A DNA stretch of 34,503 nucleotides from an uncultured Nitrospira sp. (GCA_902500785.1 CABVRW010000041.1:1-34503); one strand, 5' to 3'; positions 9,516-18,500 are shown, numbered from the stretch's first letter. The notes: generated by a model not told the origin, from the sequence alone. Numbers and translations: made by a program.

Positions 9516-9529
9516 CGAGCGTTATTTTT
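9507..9529. terminator. Intrinsic terminator between convergent genes
   Basis: CGCTC (9507-9511) and GAGCG (9517-9521) form a short stem with loop CTAAC, followed by TTATTTTT (9522-9529). It overlaps the ygfZ stop codon and would end the plus-strand transcript. The stem is only 5 bp, so strength is uncertain. Confidence 0.5.
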
Positions 9530-10004
9530 CAGGGTTTCGTACGGCCGACACGGCTGACGCGAACCCGAGCAGGCTCTTCCGCTCTTCATCGTCCAAGGCC
9601 AGCAACAAATGCGTCTCTTCGGCGTGCATCAGCCGGAGGCTTAAGAAGGGCTCCTCCCGTCGCTTTTCACGATTGTCCCACATGGCGTCGATGACTTGTA
9701 CCTTGTCCAACTGTCCGACGGACAGGACATCATAGCGAAAATAGGAGTCCCCGATGACGATATCGAAGATCACATGGCCGGCCGTCAAGAGCACCAGGTT
9801 AAACCGTCCTTGATCCTCGTACCCTTCAGGCAAGAACTTGTTGATGTGGCATCGCGCGATCTTACGATCACCAAGAGCCGCCCGAAACTTGACCTGCAGC
9901 GCGTCGTAATCGATCTGAAGCGCCTTTTCGTCGGCATTGGTCGCGCCGACCGCCGCTTCCTTCGCCTTTTCAAAGATCTCGTCCACTGATAACAACCCTG
10001 CCAT
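9522..10004 (-). CDS. Hypothetical cytoplasmic protein
   Basis: I do not recognise this 160-aa protein. It has no signal peptide or membrane segment. The N-terminal 35 residues are helical and charged (VDEIFEKAKEAAVGATNADEKALQIDYDALQVKF). They are followed by alternating strands (FNLVLLTAGHVIFDIVIGDSYFRYDVLSVGQLDKVQVID) and a region resembling a beta-sandwich with RREEPFLSLRLMHAEETHLLLALDDEERKSLLGF. The last segment recalls PH-like or YcxB-like folds, but this is only an impression. AAGGAG about 9 bases before the ATG gives a strong start. It converges on ygfZ. Confidence 0.7.
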   Translation of the reverse strand: MAGLLSVDEIFEKAKEAAVGATNADEKALQIDYDALQVKFRAALGDRKIARCHINKFLPEGYEDQGRFNLVLLTAGHVIFDIVIGDSYFRYDVLSVGQLDKVQVIDAMWDNREKRREEPFLSLRLMHAEETHLLLALDDEERKSLLGFASAVSAVRNPEK

Positions 10005-10068
10005 AGTTCCTTACTCCTTCGTTACAAGACTGCCCGATGTCACCTGATGTGTATTCTGTCTGAGCGAT

Positions 10069-10323
10069 TTAGAGGCTCCGTGCGGCCCGCCTGGCGCGCA
10101 CTGCTCTGACAACCCCGACCAGTGCAATACCTGCCCACGCGAATTCCAGCAGGACAAAACCAACCCGTCGGTCTTCAATAGCGACGATTCCCAGCAACAG
10201 CGAGCCCAGAATGTTCAGCGACAGATATCCCGCGTCCAGTTCACGCCAGGTACCGGCTTGAATGAGGCCATAGGCCACGAGCACCATCAACGCTCCGACC
10301 ACCGATATGACCTGCATCGCCAT
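10069..10323 (-). CDS. CBU_0592-type small membrane protein
   Basis: This 84-aa inner-membrane protein has three hydrophobic helices: residues 5-22 (VISVVGALMVLVAYGLIQ), about 31-48 (AGYLSLNILGSLLLGIVA) and 53-73 (VGFVLLEFAWAGIALVGVVRA). It ends in a basic tail. The spacing, the Tyr in helix 1, the SLNILGS segment and the Trp in helix 3 fit the small CBU_0592 membrane protein family, whose function is unknown. It has no clear ribosome site. It lies behind the hypothetical gene 9522-10004 on the same strand, with a gap of 64 bases after its stop. Confidence 0.7.
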   Translation of the reverse strand: MAMQVISVVGALMVLVAYGLIQAGTWRELDAGYLSLNILGSLLLGIVAIEDRRVGFVLLEFAWAGIALVGVVRAVRARRAARSL

Positions 10324-10520
10324 GCTATGCTCGTGCGCTCAGTCCCCGGACGCCGCTGGAGAACGAAGTACGGTACCTGGCTGCCCGACAGGATTGCAAG
10401 CGGAAACTCCCCTCAAGGAGGCCGGCCTCACGGCGTCGACGTGGTTGATGCCGAGCGCGTGGGGCGCGCCACGAGGAGCAGAGGAGCACCAGTCCGTCCC
10501 GACGAGCGAGGGCAACCGCA

Positions 10521-10550
10521 TTGCATTTATGGATCAATCTCCGGCATACT
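10521..10550 (+). promoter_or_regulatory. Candidate promoter of the small Cys protein gene
   Basis: TTGCAT (10521-10526) and CATACT (10545-10550) are 18 bases apart. Transcription would begin about 19 bases before the ATG at 10575. Confidence 0.35.
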
Positions 10551-10574
10551 TTGCCGCAATCAAGGGGGATATCG

Positions 10575-10811
10575 ATGAGCGGACAGAGCTGTTTAATTGA
10601 AGGATGTCAGGCAAGAGTGTACGCGCCGGCGGGAACCCATTCCATCTGCAAAGATCACTTTCTCGCTTTCCTCACTTGGCGTCGGCGACGAGGGCCGCAG
10701 ATGTTTCGAAAATACGCCGGTATGACCATGGAAGAACGCGATGCGGTCGCGGGTGAGTGGCTCCAGACGATCGGCACCAAAGATCTGCCTCACCCCATTC
10801 CCGGTTTGTAA
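10575..10811 (+). CDS. Small conserved-looking protein with Cys/His residues
   Basis: This 78-aa protein is unrecognised. Its N-terminal 25 residues carry three cysteines and a histidine (CLIEGCQARVYAPAGTHSICKDH), which could bind a metal. They are followed by LAFLTWRRRRGPQMFRKYAGMTMEERDAVAGEWLQTI, a basic helix and an acidic helix. The spacing C-x4-C-x13-C-x3-H (roughly) suggests a small zinc-knuckle-like unit; this is inference. AGGGGGA lies 6 bases before the ATG at 10575 and decides against an earlier start at 10521. It is a single gene between minus-strand genes. Confidence 0.6.
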   Translation: MSGQSCLIEGCQARVYAPAGTHSICKDHFLAFLTWRRRRGPQMFRKYAGMTMEERDAVAGEWLQTIGTKDLPHPIPGL

Positions 10812-10871
10812 ACCTTCTTCCTTCCCATACGCCTCTTTCTCACGCCTCATGGATCCTCCGGCAATCAGGCC

Positions 10872-11228
10872 TCACGGCTCGCCTTGCCTGCCGGAGCGCC
10901 TCGCTGCAGAGTCGGCCTGCAGCAGGTCTCCTTCCAGCGCCGCCTTGAGCAATTGTGCGGTATTGCACACGCGCAACTTCTTCATCATGTTCGATCGGTG
11001 CGTATCGGCCGTCTTCATGCTGATACTCAGCTGCTCTGCAATACTTCGATTGGTATAGCCGTCCCAGATCAGGCGAAGAATTTCCAACTCGCGCGGCGTG
11101 AGGTCTTCCGGCCTCCGCTTTGTGACGGCCGCGGGAGAATCGTTCGGCGCTGGACGTTGTCTCCCGACGGGACCATTCATCGCCACGTCCCGATTTCCTG
11201 CTCCGCTGTCTTTCTTTTCCGCTAACAT
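10872..11228 (-). CDS. Orphan LuxR-type HTH regulator, cassette copy A
   Basis: This 118-aa DNA-binding protein has a GerE/LuxR helix-turn-helix (about residues 38-105: LTPRELEILRLIWDGYTNRSIAEQLSISMKTADTHRSNMMKKLRV) and a short charged N-terminal tail instead of a receiver domain. The TNRSIAEQL and MKTADTHRSNMMKKL helices match the family. It is therefore a stand-alone LuxR-type HTH protein, controlled by something other than phosphorylation of its own receiver. AGGAGG lies 6 bases before the ATG. A homologue (13169-13489) shares about three quarters of identical residues over 69 positions. The gene follows the small gene 11285-11530 by 56 bases, probably as an operon. Confidence 0.88.
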   Translation of the reverse strand: MLAEKKDSGAGNRDVAMNGPVGRQRPAPNDSPAAVTKRRPEDLTPRELEILRLIWDGYTNRSIAEQLSISMKTADTHRSNMMKKLRVCNTAQLLKAALEGDLLQADSAARRSGRQGEP

Positions 11229-11284
11229 CGGATTCCTCCTTCCTCACCCTCTCAACTCCCACAGCTTCCTGAAGGTCCGACCTT

Positions 11285-11530
11285 CTAGTTTTCCCGTGCC
11301 ATGGCAGGCTTGGACGTGTCCCACAGGCGTTGCAGGTAGCCCAGAACGGCCGTAATGGCTTGCGTCCGCGGCTGCCAGGAGCCCTGCGCGTTCGCGTTTA
11401 ATTCAACCCAACACCCATCGACCTTCTGACGAACAACCAACCGCTCAAACATGCCGTGAGTGGCCGGTTGAATGGCCAACAGGTACTCCTGTTCTTCTCT
11501 GTCCTTGAGTAAGAACCCCTTCACCATCAT
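11285..11530 (-). CDS. Small protein of unknown function, cassette copy A
   Basis: This 81-aa protein is unrecognised, but it has a clear paralogue at 13522-13782. Shared positions include GFLL near the N-terminus, an I-x-P strand, G-x-F, VR, DG-x-WV, a Trp followed by RT, and a C-terminal VL-x-YLQ-x-L helix. The pattern suggests a small beta-sheet with a C-terminal helix. Strong AAAGGAGG about 7 bases before the ATG supports the start. Both copies precede an orphan LuxR-type regulator gene on the same strand, so the two are likely one functional unit, for example a sensor or partner of the regulator (inference). Confidence 0.75.
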   Translation of the reverse strand: MMVKGFLLKDREEQEYLLAIQPATHGMFERLVVRQKVDGCWVELNANAQGSWQPRTQAITAVLGYLQRLWDTSKPAMAREN

Positions 11531-11975
11531 GGATCGTTCCTCCTTTTACACACACTCAAGAATATCGACCGTCTTAACCGTCCGTTCTTCTCAACGACCG
11601 CTCTCTCGAACAAACTCCCCAAGGTCTTTACCCTACGAGGCCTGACACCCACTACATCAAGACCTATGCCAAGCAGGCTTATATTAATTATTTAATATAT
11701 AAAACAATGCATTACGATGTATATCCACACTCGACGAGGCTGGTCGCCGGTCGTGCCATGAGAGACAATCGTGTGTCACCGGCTCGTTGTGAGACAGCTT
11801 TATGAGACTCTCTGGGGCGGTAGGCGGCAGGATGCCGCCCGGTTCGATGAAAGGGGTCAAACGGTCCGGAGCGGCCAGGTAAGGAAGCAGAATCGGCTCA
11901 CGTCATGGAGACGACTAGCCACAAAGCCGAACGGGGAACCGCAGGAATGTAGGAGCAACAACCCTCAGCCGATGA
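11531..11975. other. Gene-free stretch with AT-rich promoter region and a hairpin
   Basis: I see no convincing gene in these 445 bases. An AT-rich block (about 11678-11725) contains a dyad, ATATTAA (11681-11687) and TTAATAT (11692-11698). It also holds a minus-strand promoter candidate: TTGTTT (11702-11707) and TATAAG (11678-11683) with 18-base spacing, about 140 bases before the start at 11530. Further right, GGCGGCA (11823-11829) and TGCCGCC (11833-11839) form a 7-bp hairpin with no T-tract. Confidence 0.5.
11678..11707 (-). promoter_or_regulatory. Candidate promoter of cassette copy A
   Basis: On the minus strand TTGTTT (11707-11702) and TATAAG (11683-11678) are 18 bases apart in a strikingly AT-rich block. 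The block stands out from the GC-rich surroundings and points at the gene starting at 11530. Confidence 0.4.
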
Positions 11976-12383
11976 TTACTCGGCACAGGCGCAACCTTCA
12001 AGCGGACGAGTGGCAATAGACGTGAGATTATTGGTGTACTGGGTAAACCCCTTCCGACGACCATAGAGACGCAGAAGGCAGCCGTCGCTTTTGCGCTGCA
12101 CAAAGAAACTATAGTCGGCGCCGGACGGCGAGGAGACACCGAAGGGACGGGGGCCAAGCGAACCTGTCGCGAGCACCACCGTGGTATTGACTGCCAGGCG
12201 ATGCGCGATATCAGCTTGTTCGGCTTCCTCCGTGAGGATCGATTCGAGCTGTTCCTGCATCTTTTGCTTGCAGGATTCATCCGCCAAGGTTGTGACCTGG
12301 GCGACCGTGGTGCAGCCGGACAGGAGGAAGGCCCCTAGTCCCAACCACCCCGCCATACCCGACCTTCGTTTCAAAGCAGCCAT
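11976..12383 (-). CDS. Putative lipoprotein
   Basis: This predicted lipoprotein is about 135 aa long. The N-terminus MAALKRRSGMAGWLGLGAFLLSGC has a basic n-region, a hydrophobic core and the lipobox LLSGC. AGGAGG lies 6 bases before the ATG at 12383, which excludes longer frames reaching 12443. The mature part has a helical acidic segment (CKQKMQEQLESILTEEAEQADIAHRLA) and then short strands (ADYSFFVQRKSDGCLLRLYGRR), with several extra cysteines. I recognise no domain. It lies between the two regulator cassettes, on the same strand. Confidence 0.65.
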   Translation of the reverse strand: MAALKRRSGMAGWLGLGAFLLSGCTTVAQVTTLADESCKQKMQEQLESILTEEAEQADIAHRLAVNTTVVLATGSLGPRPFGVSSPSGADYSFFVQRKSDGCLLRLYGRRKGFTQYTNNLTSIATRPLEGCACAE

Positions 12384-12627
12384 CCGGCCCCTCCTGATTA
12401 TCGGCAATGAATAGGCAGATCTGATCCGATTCTCGCGGTCCAAGGTTCAACGACACATCCCGGCGGACCGTACCCAGAATGCCAGAAGCATGTCAATTTG
12501 CGGCGTCTGGCGCGATGATCGAGTTGGTCCATAGCCGGCTAGTTCGGAACATTCAAATCAAAACGGGTGGGCAATGCGGACGGCGTAGGGGAGGAAACGA
12601 GAGCAGATGGAATGCTTTTTCGCCCCC

Positions 12628-13020
12628 CTACCCCATCACGGGCGAGCCATGGTGATGAATCATCAACCACTCATCGCCGATGCGTTCAAAGAGATTGGTG
12701 GCCAGCACGCGAGTTTCTACCGGTTGGTCGTCCTGACGACTGGTGAGGTGTTCGGTACAGATGACCCAGCCCAGATCACCGGCGACCTGAATCTGCACGT
12801 CGGACAGTTCGAACTTCATGGAGAAGGTATTGTTGAAGATCAGCACCCAGGAATCGCGCACCGCCGGCCAGTCGCTGCGGAGGCTCCAGCCGGGATGAAT
12901 GCAGGTGACGTATTCGAGATGCGCCCACACTTTGTCCATCTGGAGCATGTCCAGACTTTCAAAGGCGGCATAAAAGGCGAGATTGGCGCGGGTAATTTCT
13001 TCGATGCGTTGTTCGACCAC
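12628..13020 (-). CDS. SnoaL/NTF2-like protein (DUF4440-type)
   Basis: This 130-aa protein has the cone-shaped NTF2-like fold pattern. It opens with helices (EEITRANLAFYAAFESLDMLQMDKVW) with a first domain face, then LEYVTCIHPGWSLRSDWPAVRDSW, a beta region (FELSDVQIQVAGDLGWVICTEHLTSR), and last strands ending in ERIGDEWLMIHHHGSPVM. The conserved C-terminal WLMIHHHGS pattern is typical of the SnoaL_3/DUF4440 group. Members range from enzymes to stress proteins, so the substrate is unknown. The start is GTG with CAGGAG 6 bases upstream. It is flanked by the lipoprotein and the second LuxR-type gene on the same strand. Confidence 0.85.
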   Translation of the reverse strand: MVEQRIEEITRANLAFYAAFESLDMLQMDKVWAHLEYVTCIHPGWSLRSDWPAVRDSWVLIFNNTFSMKFELSDVQIQVAGDLGWVICTEHLTSRQDDQPVETRVLATNLFERIGDEWLMIHHHGSPVMG

Positions 13021-13130
13021 GGCTCGCTCCTGCGACGGTGCGGCATTTTACTGCAAACACCCTCGCCGGCGCGAGCCTCATTTCACTGCGAGGGGGCGAA
13101 CTCGTGGGGAGCTATGGCGCCGCCGAAAGT

Positions 13131-13167
13131 GGGACTCCTCCCGAGAGCGCAAGCCGCCGCGAGTCCC
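13131..13167. repeat. Inverted repeat after the copy B regulator gene
   Basis: GGGACTC (13131-13137) and GAGTCCC (13161-13167) form a 7-bp stem immediately beyond the stop of the minus-strand LuxR-type gene. There is no T-tract on that strand, so any terminator role is unproven. Confidence 0.35.
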
Positions 13168-13168
13168 A

Positions 13169-13489
13169 TCAGCCCGCCTGAGTAGCGAGCAGCCCCTCTT
13201 CCAGCGCCGTCTTCAAGAGTTGTGCGATGTTGGACACTCGCAGCTTTTTCATCATATTAGCGCGATGCGCCTCTGCGGTCTTGATGCTGATATGGAGTTG
13301 TTCTGCGATCGTGCGGTTCGTCAGGCCCGCCCAAACCAACTGCAAGATTTGCTGCTCTCGAGGGGTCAGATCTTCAGGACGCCGTTTGGTCGCCAGACTG
13401 CCATCCGACGTCTGGCCGATTCTCACCGCTGCCCCCCGCACATTCGCCTCATGATCCATCCGCGAGACATTGCTCTGCTCATTCCACAT
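13169..13489 (-). CDS. Orphan LuxR-type HTH regulator, cassette copy B
   Basis: This 106-aa protein has a GerE/LuxR HTH (LTPREQQILQLVWAGLTNRTIAEQLHISIKTAEAHRANMMKKLRV) and a short N-terminal tail, with no receiver. I place the start at 13489, where AAGGAG sits 8 bases upstream. An in-frame ATG at 13525 overlaps the stop of the preceding gene but has no ribosome site. It is a paralogue of the protein at 10872-11228, sharing the N-terminal TKRRPEDLTPRE block and the C-terminal AQLLK-x-ALE block. Each copy lies behind its own small partner gene. Target genes are unknown. Confidence 0.88.
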   Translation of the reverse strand: MWNEQSNVSRMDHEANVRGAAVRIGQTSDGSLATKRRPEDLTPREQQILQLVWAGLTNRTIAEQLHISIKTAEAHRANMMKKLRVSNIAQLLKTALEEGLLATQAG

Positions 13490-13521
13490 GGTGATATCTC
13501 CTTGGTTCAAGTTCACGTCCT

Positions 13522-13782
13522 TCATTTATTCACGTATTCACGCGCCTGGTTCGAAAACCCTGCTGCGATCGTCGACAACCCTTGCAAGTATGTCAGAACG
13601 ACTCCGACAGCGCCGGTCCGGTCGGCCCATGTTCGGTGCGGCACTCGGGTCATATCCACCCAATTTCCATCAATCTGCTCCCGTACGGCCGGTTGACCGA
13701 ACAGGCCAAGAGACGACGGGGCAATGGTTACTAACACCTCCGCATCCGAGCCGTTTGAAAGTAAGAACCCCACGACATTCAT
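13522..13782 (-). CDS. Small protein of unknown function, cassette copy B
   Basis: This 86-aa protein is the paralogue of the one at 11285-11530. It conserves GFLL, an I-x-P strand, G-x-F, VR, DG-x-WV, a Trp followed by RT, and a C-terminal VLTYLQGL helix. Its C-terminus is longer (NQAREYVNK). A weaker ribosome site (GAGG) lies about 6 bases before the ATG. It is followed within 35 bases by the LuxR-type gene, as in copy A, where the gap is 56 bases. The two proteins are more divergent from each other than the two regulators are. Confidence 0.75.
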   Translation of the reverse strand: MNVVGFLLSNGSDAEVLVTIAPSSLGLFGQPAVREQIDGNWVDMTRVPHRTWADRTGAVGVVLTYLQGLSTIAAGFSNQAREYVNK

Positions 13783-14178
13783 TTGTGCCCTCGTGTAGCT
13801 GCCACCCTTTTTGGTTCTTCACCTTCGTTGGCTTCTGGCAATCATGAGATACTCATATCAAGGATCGTGCCATCGGTGGTGTCGAGAGAGGCTGCATGAA
13901 ATACTAGGGACTTACGCCGAAGGCCACACACTCCATTCCTTCTGCGCGTCAAGGAGATGGCACAATCTGTTGTGTCACACTTGTGCCAAATGACCCAGCG
14001 CACAGTCTCATTGTGTCGCAGTAACAAGCCCCTCACCGTATCTATGCCTGCGTAGCTGGTGACGATGCGACCGCACACGGGGAAACCAATGCGGTGTGGC
14101 GAGTCCTGTCTCAAGGAAGATCTATCTGACAGCTAACGGCAGGGATACGTGCCTGCCCCATGTCGTGGCGTGGCCGGT
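13783..14178. other. Gene-free stretch with nested dyads before cassette copy B
   Basis: I see no convincing gene in these 396 bases. They contain a dyad ATGAG-ATA-CTCAT (13844-13856) and a larger one, GGCACAA (13959-13965) with TTGTGCC (13981-13987). The latter encloses GTGTCACAC, and the -24-like element TGGCAC is read on both strands here. The stretch separates the copy B small gene from the end of the sigma-54 regulator gene. Confidence 0.5.
13959..13987. promoter_or_regulatory. Candidate operator dyad
   Basis: GGCACAA (13959-13965) and TTGTGCC (13981-13987) are a perfect 7-bp inverted repeat around a 15-base centre that itself contains GTGTCACAC. On the minus strand this reads TTGGCACAAGTGTGACAC, where the TTGGCAC half of a sigma-54 promoter is complete but the -12 half is poor (TGAC in place of TTGC). 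It lies about 180 bases upstream of the copy B cassette. Confidence 0.35.
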
Positions 14179-15573
14179 TCACCGAAGCGGCTCATCAATT
14201 CCATCGCCCGGTACGAGCACCTCGTATTCAGCCAAGCGGCGATAGAAGGTTCGTCGACTCATCCCCAACAATCGTGCCGCCTCCGAGCGATTGCCGCCCG
14301 CTTGCTGGATCGCTCCTACCATCCGAGCCCGTTCGTCGTGGCGTTGGAGGGGAACATAGGTCGCCTCCGGCGCTGAATGCCGAATCTCCGGAGGGAGATC
14401 CTCCACATGCACGACAGTGCCCCTACAATGAATCAGGGTCGACTCCACCACACTCTTCAACTCTCGCACGTTGCCGGGCCATGAATGGCTGCTGAGGACT
14501 TGCAGCGCTTCCGAACTCACCTGCAGCACGGGCTTCTCCATGACGGAACGGAACTGCCCGAGAAAGGCATGCACCAGCAACGGAATGTCGGTCGGTCGGT
14601 CTCGAAGCGGGGCGAGTCGGAGGCGCGCCACCTTGATGCGATACAACAGGTCTCGTCTGAAGGTTCCTTTCTCGACATCCTCCGCAAGGTTATGGTGGGT
14701 GGCCACCACCACTCGCACATCGACCTTACGCGGCTTGGATTCTCCCAACCTGGTCACCTCCCGTTCCTGTAGGACGCGCAGAAGGCTTGTCTGCACGGCG
14801 GGAGAAATATCACCGATCTCATCCAGAAAAATGGTTCCGCCCTGCGCCGCCTCAAATACCCCTTTTTGATTGTCGATCGCACCGGTGAAGGCCCCCTTCT
14901 TGTGACCGAATAGCTGGCTACCAAGAAGCGAATCGGTGAACCCCGCGCAATTGACGGCCAAGAATGTGTGGGCCGCGCGCCGGCTGGATAGATGAATCGC
15001 GCGGGCCACCAACTCCTTTCCCGTTCCGGTTTCTCCCTCGATCAACACGGTCGCATCCACCGCCGCAATCTTCTGGATCTCTTCGTAGAGCACCACCATC
15101 GCCGGACTCCGGCCGATCAAATCATGAAACTTGCCGTGATCGGCCAACTGCGATTGCAAGGCCTGCGCTTGATCTTCCGCCGCAAAGCGCCGCCGCACGC
15201 TCTCCACCCATTGTTCGGCAATCGTCAGGCGCAGTTTCAAGAACTCCACACCGACAGGCTTCACCAAATAGTCGTTGACCCCCGATTGGAGCGCCGTGCG
15301 CAATGATTCCGGAGAGTCATGTCCGGTAATCATGACGATGACACACCGCTCGCCGCCTGGGCTCGATCGAATGGTCCGGCACACCTGCAGTCCATCCATT
15401 CCACCTCCACGCAACTCCCAATCGAGCAACACGAGTTCATAGGGTCGTCGTCCATAGGCTTCCCATGCGGACTCGCCGTCCGCACAAGCCGTCACCTCGT
15501 GGCCACGCGCCCCGATGACCTGTTCGAACAGACCTCGGATATCGATGTGATCTTCCACCAGCAAGACACGCAT
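14179..15573 (-). CDS. Sigma-54-dependent response regulator (NtrC/AtoC type)
   Basis: This 464-aa transcription activator works with sigma-54 RNA polymerase and is switched by phosphorylation. The N-terminal receiver has the acid pocket ED at residues 7-8, phospho-acceptor D51, T83 and K105. The AAA+ domain has Walker A GETGTGKE (180-187), the sigma-54 contact loop GAFTGA (227-232) and Walker B with FLDEIG (249-254). The Fis-type HTH is at the C-terminus (NRSEAARLLGMSRRTFYRRLAEY). The gene follows the hybrid kinase gene by 14 bases and is very likely cotranscribed, so the kinase is its probable partner. Target promoters are not evident. Confidence 0.95.
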   Translation of the reverse strand: MRVLLVEDHIDIRGLFEQVIGARGHEVTACADGESAWEAYGRRPYELVLLDWELRGGGMDGLQVCRTIRSSPGGERCVIVMITGHDSPESLRTALQSGVNDYLVKPVGVEFLKLRLTIAEQWVESVRRRFAAEDQAQALQSQLADHGKFHDLIGRSPAMVVLYEEIQKIAAVDATVLIEGETGTGKELVARAIHLSSRRAAHTFLAVNCAGFTDSLLGSQLFGHKKGAFTGAIDNQKGVFEAAQGGTIFLDEIGDISPAVQTSLLRVLQEREVTRLGESKPRKVDVRVVVATHHNLAEDVEKGTFRRDLLYRIKVARLRLAPLRDRPTDIPLLVHAFLGQFRSVMEKPVLQVSSEALQVLSSHSWPGNVRELKSVVESTLIHCRGTVVHVEDLPPEIRHSAPEATYVPLQRHDERARMVGAIQQAGGNRSEAARLLGMSRRTFYRRLAEYEVLVPGDGIDEPLR

Positions 15574-15587
15574 GGCGTGCTCAGTCC

Positions 15588-18500
15588 TTACACATAGACC
15601 AATTGCAGCCGCTCCAGAAACCGGCTGAGCGCATCGAACGCCTCACGCGCACCGGGGCCGTCCATCCGGATCGCCGCCGCCTCCAATGCCCATCCATAGG
15701 CGCTGATCGCTTCAAGACCATAGGTTCCCCCGGCGCCCTTGAGGCCATGACCGATTTCACGTAGCGTGTCAAAATCCTCGCGGCCTAACGCATCCGTAAT
15801 CTGGGCAAGTTCCTGCCGCCGATGCTCCAAGAACCCCGGCATGAGCGATTCAAATTCTCCGCTGACCTGCAACACGACGGTCCCGGTCGTGGGGTCGGAA
15901 GACGGTTGAGCGATCGGAGCCGCAGGTTGGACATACACCTGAATCGCTTCCAACAAGCGGGCCTTTCGAATGGGCTTGGTCAAATGCGTCGTGCACCCCG
16001 CTTCAAGACTCCGCTGCACTTCACTTTGCAAGGCATTGGCAGTCAGCGCCAGAATCGGCACCGGGCTCCGACCACGGGCCTGCTCCCAGGCCCGAATGGC
16101 CTTCGTCGCCGCATACCCGTCCATCACGGGCATCTGAATATCCATCAAGACCAGATCGTACGATCCCCGCAGAAACATCTCGACGGCGGCTTGGCCGTTA
16201 GATGCCGTCTCAACTTGATGGGGCGACGACTTAAAATAAAACTCCATCATGCGGCGATTGTCGGCAAAATCTTCAGCCAACAGGATCTTCAGGCCGGGCA
16301 TTCCTGCCGTCGGCTCCTGCGTCTGAGGCCGCACTCCATTGTTTCCGGCCAACGCCGCCTTGCCGATCACCGCCATCATGCCGTTGAAGAGGTCCGATCG
16401 TCGAAAGGGCTTCGTGAGATACCGCACCACTCCGCATTCGCGGGCTCGGGCCTGGTCCCCGGCGCGCCGTTCCGAGGTCAGCATGATGATGGCCACCCCC
16501 GCCAGGCTGGGGGTGCGTGAGACCGTATCCGCCACTTGCCATCCACTGAGTTTCGGCATACGCACATCCAAGATGATCAACCGGTACGGCACTCCGGTCT
16601 GCGCCGCGCGGCGCAGCTCGAGCAGCGCCTCCTCGCCCCCAGGCGCCTCCGAAGTGGGGATACCCCATCCCGCCAGTGTTTCCCGCACAATCAGACGGTT
16701 GGTCGTATTGTCGTCTACGATCAAGGTCCGCAATCCGGCCACCTGCTCCCACTGCACCGGAGGAACTGCCGAGGCCGGGTGAACATGCACGGCAAACTTG
16801 GCAGTAAAGCTGAACGTGCTGCCCGCGCCCAGTTCGCTGTCGACCCACATCTTGCCGCCCATCCGCTCCACCAATCGCCGGGAGATCGTCAGCCCCAGAC
16901 CGGTGCCGCTGTATGGCCGAGTCATCGAAGAATCCACCTGGGTAAAGCGCTCGAAGATAGCGGCCAATTTATCTTCGGGAATGCCGATGCCGGTGTCTCG
17001 CACGGTGAACAAGATGTTCCCGGGGCCATCCGCTCGCGGATTACGTTCAACACGCAACACAACTTCTCCCTGATCAGTGAACTTGATGGCATTGCCCAGC
17101 AAGTTCAGCAGCACTTGCCGGAGACGATTCGGATCGCCCACCAGCGATGTGGGCACGTCCGGCTGGATCTGGTAGGCCAACTCCAAGTTTTTCTCGCCGG
17201 CGCGCACCGCGACCAGTTCGGCCGCCCGCTGCACCAGGTCGTTGAGATCGAAGTCCACCACATCCAGATCCAGATGTCCGGCTTCGATTTTCGACAAGTC
17301 GAGGACATCATTGATCAGACTCAGCAGGTTGCTCCCGGCATCACGAAAAATTTGCACATACTCCCGTTGATCCTCATTCAAAGGCGTTTCGGACAACAGA
17401 TCCGCCATGCCGACGATCGCGTTCATCGGGGTTCGGATCTCATGGCTCATGGTCGCCAGGAAGTCGCTCTTGGCTCGGTTGGCGAACTCGGCCGCCTCCT
17501 TCGCCGTCATCAGGGCATGTTCAGCCTCTCGTCGCTGCTTCGCTTCATAGGATAAGGTCACCAGATTCCCGATCGAGGTGGCAAACTGCGCTTCCTCGGT
17601 GGTCCACGTATGGGGCTCTCCGACGCGTTCATGACAAACCACGCCGGCTAATCGACCGCCGAAGAAAATCGGCACGTCCAGCAACGAGGCGATTCCTAGC
17701 GCCTTGAGATACGGCTGCATCTCGCTTGTACGCGGATCACCGGCGACGTCATGCGCATCGACCACTTGCTCCTGCAGCAGCTCGGCGAAATAGCGCGGGT
17801 ACTCGGCCACGTTCAACCGTGGTCCCCGCGAATGCCGCGCTTGGCCCTGCTCATACAGTTCCACACAATCCAGAGCCGTCCCGGTTCGGTCCAGCAGCCA
17901 GACACTCGCGCGATCCACCGCCAGCACCCGTGCCGAGGTTTGCATCAGTTCTTCCAGCGCCGCCGGCCAGTCACCCGAAGCGATATGCTGGCTTTTTGTC
18001 AGCCGCATCAATGCATGCTGATGGGCTTGAAGCACGGATTGGCTCCGGCGCAACGCGGCTTCTGCCTCTGTCCGCCTGGTGATGTCCAGTACGAGCGTCA
18101 GCAGGCAGTCCTCCCCGCCGATGCAGACCGGTTCGACATTGAACAATCCGTGCCGCACCTCGCCGGATTTCGTGCGGAATTCCTTTTCCAAATGTCGCAG
18201 GAACCCGTCACGCCGCAGCGTCTCGGCCAACTGCCGGCGATCCTCCGGATGTACCCAGATGCCGATATCGAGCGACGACATGCCGATCAGCTCCTCGCGA
18301 GAAAATCCGGACACCCGCACGAACGCCTCATTGACGTCGAGTACCCGACCGTCCTCAAGGCGGCTGATCGACATCCCGGCCGGACTGCTCCGAAACGCCT
18401 TGGAAAAGCGCTCTTCGCTCTCGCGTCGCGCCTCCTCGGCCTGTTGTCTCGACGTGACATCCAGATGAATGCCCGACATCCGAATCATCCGCCCTTGCTC

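Noticed and set aside
10307-10600. A 97-codon plus-strand frame overlapping the membrane-protein start and the small Cys protein.
   Set aside because: It overlaps the divergent gene start, has no ribosome site, and the ribosome site and promoter near 10521-10570 serve the next gene (10575-10811).
13842-14114. A 90-codon minus-strand frame in the gap before cassette copy B.
   Set aside because: It covers the dyads and has no ribosome site or recognisable pattern; a regulatory gap is more likely.
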